DNA of 64,000 bases from Aphrophora alni (taxonomy: Eukaryota; Arthropoda; Insecta; Hemiptera; Aphrophoridae), in NCBI GenBank assembly GCA_963513935.1, contig OY740772.1, positions 104,555,989 to 104,619,988 of the forward strand, written 5' to 3'. Below are positions 48,577-57,819 of the stretch, piece by piece. The position numbers were made by a program, and so were the translations under genes. A model generated the notes under the pieces. The model was not told the origin of the DNA, made no database searches, and worked only from the letters and a program-made list of their open reading frames with translations. Position 1 is the stretch's first letter; each line of letters starts with the position of its first letter.

Positions 48577-50083
48577 TGCCTATACATGTTCAATGAAGTT
48601 CTCCACATCCAAAGTGTCTACGTATTATTTCATATCTTGTTCTGCTGTACCTTTCACAGGAGTCAACTGTGACATGTTCAATATCAAGATTGAGATTCCG
48701 GAGGAATCGTGAGCAAGTCACTTTGTGTGCCTATACATGTTCAATGAAGTTCTCCACATCCAAAGTGTCTACGTATAGTTTCATATCTTGTTCTGCTGTA
48801 CCTTTCACAGGAGTCAACTGTGACATACTCAAGATCAAGATTGAGATTCCGGAGGAATCGTGAGCAAGTCACTTTGTGTGCCTATACATGTTCAATGAAG
48901 TTCTCCACATCCAAAGTGTCTACGTATAGTTTCATATCTTGTTCTGCTGTACCTTTCACAGGAGTCAACTGTGACATACTCAAGATCAAGATTGAGATTC
49001 CGGAGGAATCGTGAGCAAGTCACTTTGTGTGCCTATACATGTTCAATGAAGTTCTCCACATCCAAAGTGTCTACGTATAGTTTCATATCTTGTTCTGCTG
49101 TACCTTTCACAGGAGTCAACTGTGACATGCTCAAGATCAAGATTGAGATTCCGGAGGAATCGTGAGCAAGTCACTTTGTGTGCCTATACATGTTCAATGA
49201 AGTTCTCCACATCCAAAGTGTCTACGTATAGTTTCATATCTTGTTCTGATGTACCTTTCACAGGAGTCAACTGTGACATGCTCAAGATCAAGATTGAGAT
49301 TCCGGAGGAATCGTGAGCAAGTCACTTTGTGTGCCTATACATGTTCAATGAAGTTCTCCACATCCAAAGTGTCTACGTATTATTTCATATCTTGTTCTGG
49401 TGTACCTTTCACAGGAGTCAACTGTGACATGCTCAAGATCAAGATTGAGATTCCGGAGGAATCGTGAGCAAGTCACTTTGTGTGCCTATACATGTTCAAT
49501 GAAGTTCTCCACATCCAAAGTGTCTACGTATTATTTCATATCTTGTTCTGCTGTACCTTTCATAGGAGTCAACTGTGACATGCTCAAGATCAAGATTGAG
49601 ATTCCGGAGGAATCGTGAGCAAGTCACTTTGTGTGCCTATACATGTTCAATGAAGTTCTCCACATCCAAAGTGTCTACGTATTATTTCATATCTTGTTCT
49701 GATGTACCTTTCACAGGAGTCAACTGTGACATGCTCAAGATCAAGATTGAGATTCCGGAGGAATCGTGAACAAGTCACTTTGTGTGCCTATACATGTTCA
49801 ATGAAGTTCTCCACATCCAAAGTGTCTACGTATTATTGCATATCTTGTTCTGATGTACCTTTCACAGGAGTCAACTGTGACATACTCAAGATCAAGATCA
49901 AGATTGAGATTCCGGAGGAATCGTGAGCAAGTCACTTTGTGTGCCTATACATGTTCAATGAAGTTCTCCACATCCAAAGTGTCTACGTATTATTTCATAT
50001 CTTGTTCTGCTGTACCTTTCACAGGAGTCAAATGTGACATGCTCAAGATTGAGATTCTGGAGGAATCGTGAGCAAGTCACTAT
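48576..50083 (+). repeat. 151-bp tandem array, 10 units
   Basis: Units begin with gtgcctatacatgttcaatg at 48576, 48727, 48878, 49029, 49180, 49331, 49482, 49633 and 49784, then 49941 after a 6-bp expansion of the agatca motif. The last unit has a 6-bp contraction. Units differ by a handful of point changes. Because 151 is not a multiple of 3, each unit's open frame runs across into the next, giving staggered 64-74 codon frames that are not genes. Two more units lie inverted at 54655-54949. Confidence 0.95.
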
Positions 50084-52295
50084 ATCGTTGGCCTATCTGT
50101 AACGAATCGATACCACAAGAATTGAGAAAGACTATTTCACATAATTCTACCTAAATCGCTTTCATCAATTTTGAGATATTCCGACTTTTATGGCGGAGCA
50201 CGCATTTCATTTCCGATTTTGAACCGATAACCTTGAACCTGCATTTTTAAGGCGACCAATAAATTTAGTTGGGGCTCTTAAAATGTACATAATCGTTTGA
50301 CAGCTTCAGCTTTTTTTTTTTACTTTGGGTGTGAGAAAATTTATTATGCACTGTTAATTTCCTGCGAGGCCATTTCAAGTCGGTTGTCCAAGAAATATAC
50401 AAGAAAGAATCGCAATGGAATGCAGTCAAATTACACATAAAATGCATCAACGTGTTAGGAATCATCCAGCTGTATAATTTAAATTTGTTTACAGGTTGAC
50501 GAACATTTTAAACATTCCTCACGAATAATATGTAGGGTATAAACATGAAATATCAAAGAAGAAGTCGCATTGCATATAATGTGAGCTTCTTCAATATATA
50601 TGGGTTGAATAGTTGTAGTTTTGTGGGTCAGGTTTAGAATGCGCTAGTTTGAATGAATGAAGACTTTATTTTGGAGCGAAGTTAAGATCATCAGATCTTC
50701 CATTTAACCCTTTCAAAATAATTGTTGAATTTAAAATACATTGAAAACCTTAAACTAAAGAAAAGTAGATAAAAATTAGAAGGGGTAAAACGAAACGTAC
50801 AAGACATAATTAAAAATTAAAATGACAAGTTAACTTTAAAAACATAAAATAAATCACCATTTTAAAGATAAAATTTAAAACAAATTTATAAACAATTTTA
50901 AAATAAAAATAATAACGAACATTCACGCTCGTATTCATGCATCATAATTTTTATGTACAAAAATTACTTTCCTGGAACACCCAGAGTAAAGATCAGTCCA
51001 GTAGTCTACCATTCCATTCATTTAATAAAACGCGATAGGGTTGCTTACGGGGGGAAATCTAACTTGGTAAAGGAGATTTCGTTAACCTATCTTAGGAATA
51101 ACTTGGAATACGTGTTGCCATACCCGACAAGGTTTTAATTCCCTTAACCCAGTCTGACCAAACACTACTCAACAACTTACCTATACTAAATAATGTTGAC
51201 GAACAGTTGTTATGTAATAACTGCTCACAACATTCAAACAATATTCACAGGTGGACCAAATAAACGACTCACCTGCCGAAACATAATTTAATTCCACAGA
51301 CCGAAATGATTCACTGACTTTTCCGAGAATCACGGAAACCCCCATCGATCACAGTTTACCCAACATTTTATTTTTTTTTAAATCACTGAAATAAATTATA
51401 ACAAGAATTCGTCGAGGTCAGCAGATCCAAACCACAAACTTCTCCTCTCTCGGATCCATGTCACAAACCTGCTACTCACCAAAATAAGAGATATTCATTG
51501 CCTTCATGATAATATATGATCCCAACCGCAACCAAAGACTCAACCACGGTAATGACAAGACGCACCCGTAGTGACTGTGTCTCTGAAACACGTCACACAG
51601 TAAAAGATTTCTTATACATAGCTGTACTGTACTTTGCTATATTTATCATGGTTTAATCTCTATCTTGTACTCTTGATAGTTATATTTGAGGCAAAAACAA
51701 TTGATCTGCCAAACTGCAGCTTTAAAGTACAGCATGCAACTTAATTTAGGCATACACTAAAAGAAAATAGTATTAACAAAATTGAACAAAAAATATTAGA
51801 TAGATGACAATTGAATTGATCAAAATCTATTTATTTCATAACAAGATTTTTTATAAAGTTAACAGTTTTCGAGTTATTCCATGTTTAAAATGTTAAAACA
51901 GCAGCCATTTTGAAAATGTACGAAAGAAATTCTTTGTTTTTGGTGCACGTCTAAGAAGTTACTTAGTAGAGAAATTAGTATATCAAATCTGAACTCAATA
52001 TCCTGGCTATTTCCAAAGTTATAACTTAAAAAAAAAAAGATAGACATTGATAGATAACAAAATAATGAAAGGATAGAAGTAAAACTAAGCAAGATACCTC
52101 ATATGACATTTGTTGTATGTTTTATTCTATCCAATCAGTTCCTGAAGTTCGGTGGGGTCTGGACACCCTGTATAATATGAACTAATGTGATGATCGCGTT
52201 TTAAATAAAAAATAAATCGAGTGTAATAATTTGATCGGGTTGCATTTTGTGTGGGATGATTCGGAGCACGCAATACAGCAAATTGCCATGAAGTC
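50084..52295 (+). repeat. Left arm of the foldback palindrome
   Basis: Mirror image of 52425-54654. It contains no gene; the 61- and 72-codon frames recur inverted in the other arm. The inner end (about 51850-52295) includes ggacaccctgtataatatga, a MITE-type terminus, and text homologous to the MITE at 20332 (gcagccattttgaaaatg). The arm may therefore have started as, or captured, a TACAGGGTG-type element. An aataaagtcttcattcattc-like segment recurs in the opposite arm. Confidence 0.9.
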
Positions 52296-52424
52296 TACAT
52301 ACATATATATATATGTATTATTCTAAAAGTCTTATTTATAGCATTGATTTAACAAACTAAATAGCCATCGCCATGGTATGATTTGAAGCTCAGAAAATTG
52401 GCTCTGGTGCTGTCATCTAACGGT
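52296..52424. repeat. Palindrome spacer containing S'
   Basis: 52296-52388 is a direct copy of segment S at 48464-48576. The final 36 bp (ctcagaaaattggctctggt and onward) are found only here. This gives the foldback a short asymmetric loop. Confidence 0.9.
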
Positions 52425-54654
52425 GACTTCATGGCAATTTGCTGTATTGCGTGCTCCGAATCATCCCACACAAAATGCAACCCGATCAAATTATTACACT
52501 CGATTTATTTTTTATTTAAAACGCGATCATCACATTAGTTCATATTATACAGGGTGTCCAGACCCCACCGAACTTCAGGAACTGATTGGATAGAATAAAA
52601 CATACAACAAATGTCATATGAGGTATCTTGCTTAGTTTTACTTCTATCCTTTCATTATTTTGTTATCTATCAATGTCTATCTTTTTTTTTTTAAGTTATA
52701 ACTTTGGAAATAGCCAGGATATTGAGTTCAGATTTGATATACTAATTTCTCTACTAAGTAACTTCTTAGACGTGCACCAAAAACAAAGAATTTCTTTCGT
52801 ACATTTTCAAAATGGCTGCTGTTTTAACATTTTAAACATGGAATAACTCGAAAACTGTTAACTTTATAAAAAATCTTGTTATGAAATAAATAGATTTTGA
52901 TCAATTCAATTGTCATCTATCTAATATTTTTTGTTCAATTTTGTTAATACTATTTTCTTTCAGTGTATGCCTAAATTAAGTTGCATGCTGTACTTTAAAG
53001 CTGCAGTTTGGCAGATCAATTGTTTTTGCCTCAAATATAACTATCAAGAGTACAAGATAGAGATTAAACCATGATAAATATAGCAAAGTACAGTACAGCT
53101 ATGTATAAGAAATCTTTTACTGTGTGACGTGTTTCAGAGACACAGTCACTACGGGTGCGTCTTGTCATTACCGTGGTTGAGTCTTTGGTTGCGGTTAGGA
53201 TCATATCATGAAGGCAATGAATATCTCTTATTTTTGTGAGTAGCAGGTTTGTGACATGGATCCGAGAGAGGAGAAGTTTGTGGTTTGGATCTGCTGACCT
53301 CGACGAATTCTTGTTATAATTTATTTCAGTGATTTAAAAAAAAAATTAAAATGTTTGGTAAACGGTGGTCGATGGGGGTTTCCGTGATTCTCGGAAAGGC
53401 CAGTGAATCATTTCGGTCTGTGAAATTAAATTATGTTTCGGCAGATGAGTCGTTTAAGCCGTACGTCTATTTGGTCCACCTGTGAATATTGTTTAGATGT
53501 TGTGAGCAGTTATTACGTAACTACTAATTAAGTTCGTCAACATTATTTAGTATAGGTAACTTGTTGAGTAGTGTTTGATCAGACTGGGTTAAGGGAATTA
53601 AGACCTTGTCGGGTATGGCAACACGTATTCCAAGTTATTCCTAAGATAGGTTAACGAAATCTCCTTTACCAAGTTAGATTTCCCCCCGTAAGCAACCTTG
53701 GTATCGCGTTGCATTAAATGAATGGAATGGTAGACTACTGGACTGATCTTAACTCTGGGTGTCCAAGGAAAGTAATTTTTGTACATAAAATTTATGATGC
53801 ATGAATACGAGCGTGAATGTTCGTTATTATTTTTATTTTAAAATTGTTTATAAATTTGTTTTAAATTTTATCTTTAAAATGGTGATTTATTTTATGTTTT
53901 TAAAGTTAACTTGTCATTTTAATTTTTAATTATGTCTTGTACGTTTCGTTTTACCCCTTCTAATTTTTATCTACTTTTCTTTAGTTTAAGGTTTTCAATG
54001 TATTTTAAATTCAACAATTATTTTGAAAGGGTTAAATGGAAGATCTGATGATCTTAACTTCGCTCCAAAATAAAGTCTTCATTCATTCAAACTAGCGCAT
54101 TCTAAACCTGACCCACAAAACTACAACTATTCAACCCATATATATTGAAGAAGCTCACATTATATGCAATGCGACTTCTTCTTTGATATTTCATGTTTAT
54201 ACCCTACATATTATTCGTGAGGAATGTTTAAAATGTTCGTCAACCTGTAAACAAATTTAAATTATACAGCTGGATGATTCCTAACACGTTGATGCATTTT
54301 ATGTGTAATTTGACTGCATTCCATTGCGATTCTTTCTTGTATATTTCTTGGACAACCGACTTGAAATGGCCTCGCAGGAAATTATTAGTGCAAAATAAAT
54401 TTTCTCACACCCAAAGGAAAAAATAAAGCTGAAGCTGTCAAACGATTATGTACATTTTAAGAGCCCCAACTAAATTTAAAAAGGCAGGTTCAAGGTTATC
54501 GGTTCAAAATCGGAAATGAAATGCGTGCTCCGCCATAAAAGTTGGAATATCTCAAAATCGGTGAAAGCGATTTAGGTAGAATTTTGTGAAATGTGAAATA
54601 GTCTTTCTGAATTCTTTTGGTATCGATTCGTTACAGATAGGTCAACGAATAAAG
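52425..54654 (-). repeat. Right arm of the foldback palindrome
   Basis: Inverted copy of the left arm. The inner part appears identical over at least the 219-bp frame 52628-52846. The outer part shows substitutions and small indels: for example a 12-bp insertion near 53459, caaccttggtatcgcg against the left arm's cgcgatagggttg, and aaggccagtgaatc against cactgacttttcc. This gradient argues against a simple assembly fold-over. Confidence 0.9.
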
Positions 54655-54949
54655 TGACTTGCTCACGATTCCTCCGGAATCTCAATCTTGATCTTGAGCA
54701 TGTCACAGTTGACTCCTGTGAAAGGTACAGCAGAACAAGATATGAAATAATACGTAGACACTTTGGATGTGGAGAACTTCATTGAACATGTATAGGCACA
54801 CAAAAGTGACTTGTTCACGATTCCTCCGGAATCTCAATCTTGATCTTGAACATGTCACAGTTGACTCCTGTGAAAGGTACAGCAGAACAAGATATGAAAT
54901 AATACGTAGACACTTTGGATGTGGAGAACTTCATTGAATATGTATGTAA
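54655..54949 (-). repeat. Two inverted 151-bp units at the right border
   Basis: Two minus-strand copies of the 151-bp unit (gtgacttgctcacgattcct ... gaacttcattgaacatgta), the outer one ending at attgaatatgtatg. Beyond this the sequence is unrelated to the left flank. Confidence 0.95.
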
Positions 54950-55569
54950 TATCCTCCGCATTGTAAAAAATATTAGGCCAAAGTTCAGGCTGCGCCCAAT
55001 GATGTGTGATAATACACACAGTTGATTTGCTGTACACATTTCACCGGACGAGTAAAATCCATTAAAAACTCAACGGAACCCTTTTAGACGCAACTCAACT
55101 CACTGCCTTTCATCAATCAATAGCTGCAAAACGAGCAGCTCTTAAAATCGTATTAATTATAGCAGTTTACCCAGTTCGTTTTACAAAATTTAATTGCCTT
55201 TTTTTATTAGTCATAATATCTGGAAACATAAATAGAACTTAATACAAAGTTAATAAAAGGAGACGACGTCAAAGCAAAGATTCGTATCGATTCCCTTATA
55301 ATTAGTATTCCCGACTGGTGTTCCCGTCTCTTTTACTGCAATATTTCTACTGAAAATTAAATAAAACTGGAGCTGTTTTAAGGGAATTAATTACTTTATT
55401 ACATTTCTGGGTGCAGAACTTGGTGAATATTTAAATATCTCGCATTGATTTAGTTATGGTCATTATTAATTTTTTTTTTGTCATATTTATAGACGTTGAT
55501 ACGTTTAGATTGAACGCAATCTATTTGTTTTGTATCAAAAAGGACTTTATTACTGCAAGGATATTACTA
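54950..55569. other. Non-coding stretch
   Basis: No gene. Text at 55040-55180 (gacgagtaaaatccattaaa, catcaatcaatagctgcaaa) recurs in the same orientation at 58220-58340, marking another small dispersed repeat of about 120 bp. Confidence 0.5.
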
Positions 55570-56060
55570 AAGCAATATGATGTGCGCCATCGTGTTGCTT
55601 ACCCAGCATCATCATACAATGTACGAGTAATACAATAAAAGCAAATCATCTATATGTAACGCCCAAAATATGTTTTCACTGGCCTTGTACAAAATGTTAA
55701 ATTGTATTTTTAGATCAAGGGGTCTCACCCAGTAGAGTAAAACAAGACAGGTTTTCTGAACCTCGTAATTGCATGTAACTTTCTCGCTTTGCTCGTGTTA
55801 CCCTTACGTAGATGTACCTATTGAAGAATCCTTCACTCGCTACGTTCGTCTTGGTGACTCGTTTCTGCCGAATCTCGTAACTATGCAGTCATATTTTATT
55901 GAGAGATGAAAATTACATTTTGGAAAATAACTCCGATACTTTTAATCCTAGAGAGATGAGGTTGGTATCACATGCAAATAGAAATATACAAAAAGTGTAT
56001 CTAATTTAATGTGTTATAAATTAAATAACATACGTAATATGAACAAAAAAGGGTTAAATT
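55570..56060 (-). repeat. R1 family copy, minus strand
   Basis: Starts at the right end (catcgtgttgcttacccagc) and continues tctcacccagtagagtaaaa, caggttttctgaacctcgta, cactcgctacgttcgtct and atcacatgcaaatagaaata, giving B3 to B1 in reverse. Confidence 0.75.
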
Positions 56061-56079
56061 GTTTGGCAGATTGTGGGGG

Positions 56080-56465
56080 ACTTACCCAATAGGATTATTT
56101 AGTTTAAAACAGTGGTTGCACAGATTTTCTCGTAACTGAGTAATCACTACATTCTTGACGTTGGTTAGACCATAAAGGGGCTCGAAGGTGTGTAAATATT
56201 AAGGTTTCCACTCGCTTCGCTCGTGTCAATGTCTTTAAGCCCTAACAAGCAAGCTGTACGTACGTGAAAAAGTCGTGTCGTTGACTCTGCTCTGTCGGAT
56301 CTCTGAACTATACGAATATCATTTTCTTGGAAGATCAAGGTACGAAATTATATTTTTTACAATAACTTCCTAATTTGTCATCGTAGAGATGTGTGGTTGG
56401 TAGCATTAAATGGAGAATTAAAATCTACAAATTTGTATCTAATTTAGTGTGTCATAAGTATATAT
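56080..56465 (-). repeat. Second R1 copy in tandem, minus strand
   Basis: Reads gacttacccaataggattat, ttgcacagattttctcgtaa, ttccactcgcttcgctcgtg, actatacgaatatcattttc and cttcctaatttgtcatcgta. It directly follows the previous R1 copy in the same orientation. Confidence 0.75.
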
Positions 56466-56538
56466 AATAGAGCTTGACTTGTGAGAGTATTCTTGATAGA
56501 ATAAAACTTAAACACGAATTCTCACAAAAATTACGTTT

Positions 56539-56713
56539 ACTTATTCCAATGCGTTTCAACGATAAAATCACCATCATCAGTGATGCACGAGCTACAATAA
56601 CTAACGTTATATACTTATTATTATTAATAATAAAAACGCTGTTAGTTATAGTTTAATTATTGTAGCTCATGCAAACTGAAGGTGACTTTATCGTTGAAAC
56701 GCGTTTGAATAAA
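56539..56713. repeat. Hairpin repeat with GTTTCAACG / CATCATCAG words
   Basis: The left arm, 56539-56605 (atgcgtttcaacgataaaat, gagctacaataactaac), pairs with 56641-56713 (gttagttatagttt, ttgtagctcatgc, gactttatcgttgaaacgcg), with about a 35-bp loop. This is similar in design to the hairpin at 42426. Confidence 0.85.
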
Positions 56714-57230
56714 TTCACGTTTTCAGTTTCCTGATACAATGAAATTTGAAGATCAGTTAAAAATCGGAGGTCGAAATTATTCGATATTACCAACTTAAAC
56801 AAAATTTCGTACAATGTGTAGGTGAAAGTACGGTTACTTACTTTCACTTTTAAAGATGAACATTACCGTTTCTTTTGATATTCGTTAGGTTAAGTCTATC
56901 CTCCAGAATTTTATATGAATTGTATATCTATTAAGATTATTTTAAACGATGTTTAGAATGGTATTTTTAAGCGCGTAATAGAGCAGCCTCACTGCAACAA
57001 TTAAATACTGCCCACTAAATATGAAACAGTGTAGTCAAGCCTTCAATACAAACATGGTTTACAATTGTAATAATATTATCATTAATAATATATGTATTTC
57101 GTGGAAGACATTTTGAGCAATTATAAAAATGGAGATAATTTGGAAAATTGTGTGAAACATTATATATTTTTAATTATTTGATTTTTCCGCTTATACGTTT
57201 TTACTAGCAAATATTGAATTTACAATAATA
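56714..57230. other. AT-rich non-coding stretch
   Basis: No gene or further repeat recognised. Confidence 0.4.
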
Positions 57231-57403
57231 TTTCAAGTGAAAAATATATTGGAAACTTAAAATTGCAGCAACTAAAGTCAAATGAGAAGTCTACGCCCTG
57301 TACTGGGAAGCGACTAGGATAGCTCAGTGGTAGAGCATTGGGGCGTAAAGCCAAAGGTCCTGGGTTCGATTCCCAGTCTAGGTCGTATATTTTTCACTTG
57401 AAA
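57231..57403. mobile_element. Possible MITE bounded by 19-bp inverted repeats around a tRNA-like sequence
   Basis: The left end, tttcaagtgaaaaatatat (57231-57249), and right end, gtatatttttcacttgaaa (57385-57403), match as inverted repeats at 18 of 19 positions. The right repeat begins at the base after the tRNA-like discriminator position. The interior is about 60 bp of ordinary text plus the tRNA-like sequence. This may be a small transposon that captured a tRNA, or a coincidence of short AT-rich words. Confidence 0.5.
57313..57384 (+). tRNA. tRNA-like sequence, probable tRNA pseudogene or SINE head (positional anticodon GTA)
   Basis: A full cloverleaf can be drawn. The acceptor is ACTAGGA with TCTAGGT, having one A-A mismatch and two G-U pairs. 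The D-arm GCTC/GAGC and the T-arm CTGGG-TTCGATT-CCCAG are perfect. Both internal Pol III promoter boxes are intact: the A box tagctcagtgg (57320-57330) and the B box ggttcgattcc (57363-57373). The anticodon arm is poor: stem TTGGG/GCCAA has a G-G closing pair and the loop GCGTAAA has C instead of the invariant U33. By position the anticodon is GTA (Tyr), but animal tRNA-Tyr genes usually carry an intron, absent here. A functional tRNA-Tyr is therefore unlikely. Confidence 0.65.
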
Positions 57404-57449
57404 CATTATATGTTTGTGTTATCCGACATTCGTTATTTTAGAATGAGGA
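57404..57449. other. Short AT-rich spacer
   Basis: It contains nothing recognisable. Confidence 0.4.
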
Positions 57450-57690
57450 GATTCCTCCGCCCATATTTTTTGTTGCTGTTTAAAGGATAAAACCTCTGGA
57501 TCATCATCACCTTATACAGTATAAAAAAAGGAACATATAAAATACCTCTGTACAATAACACTCTATTAGCGTAAAGGTCGGGAAAACAAGAGTTGGTCAA
57601 GAGATCTGATAGGAGAGATGAAAGAGATTTAACCCAAAATGACATGAAAAAGATGTAAATCCAGCTAAAACTCACTACAAATGAACCCCT
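57450..57690 (+). repeat. R2 dispersed repeat copy
   Basis: Well-preserved R2: ttgttgctgtttaaaggata, aaacctctggatcatcatca, ccttatacagtataaaaaaa, cactctattagcgtaaaggt, aagagttggtcaagagatct, gataggagagatgaaagaga, tttaacccaaaatgacatga and aaaagatgtaaatcc. Confidence 0.8.
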
Positions 57691-57752
57691 GAGGGTTTAA
57701 AATGAGGAAGTAGTTGTTTTAAATGCTACATCGTAAATAATTAACCTTCTGA

Positions 57753-57819
57753 AACGCCGCTAACAGGTTAGGTAAGGTTAAATATTCAAGTAAACTGTAC
57801 CTAACCTGTTCGCGGTGTT
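57753..57819. repeat. Small hairpin, 22-bp arms
   Basis: aacgccgctaacaggttagg (57753-57774) is inverted at 57798-57819 (cctaacctgttcgcggtgtt) with three or four mismatches. A similar word, cttaacctgtttgtggtg, appears at about 59800. Confidence 0.7.

Larger units (their letters stand above)
48464..54949. mobile_element. Compound foldback (Galileo/FB-like) structure, 6.5 kb
   Basis: Layout from left to right is S (48464-48576), a 151-bp array of 10 units, the left arm, spacer S' (52296-52424), the right arm (inverse of the left), then 2 inverted 151-bp units. The mirror axis is position 52360: for the inner arms, paired coordinates sum to 104720 (for example 51874 with 52846). Outer coordinates shift by about 18 through indels. 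Foldback elements such as Galileo are known for very long terminal inverted repeats containing tandem repeats. No transposase frame is present and no target-site duplication was established, so mobility is inferred. Confidence 0.7.

Noticed and set aside
48669..50071. Nine overlapping 64-74 residue proteins on the plus strand
   Set aside because: They are staggered frames across a 151-bp tandem repeat whose length is not a multiple of three. No domain is present.
51874..52846. A conserved 72-residue gene present twice
   Set aside because: The identical frames at 51874-52092 and 52628-52846 are the two arms of the palindrome. The peptide is Phe/Leu-rich with no domain.
48464..54949. Palindrome as a simple assembly artefact
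   Set aside because: The outer arms differ by substitutions and indels, including a 12-bp insertion, and array copy numbers differ, which a mirrored read would not produce. It is not fully excluded without read data.
57313..57384. A functional tRNA-Tyr gene
   Set aside because: The position-33 base is C, the anticodon stem has a G-G pair, the acceptor has a mismatch and the intron typical of animal tRNA-Tyr genes is missing. It was kept as a tRNA-like pseudogene or SINE head.
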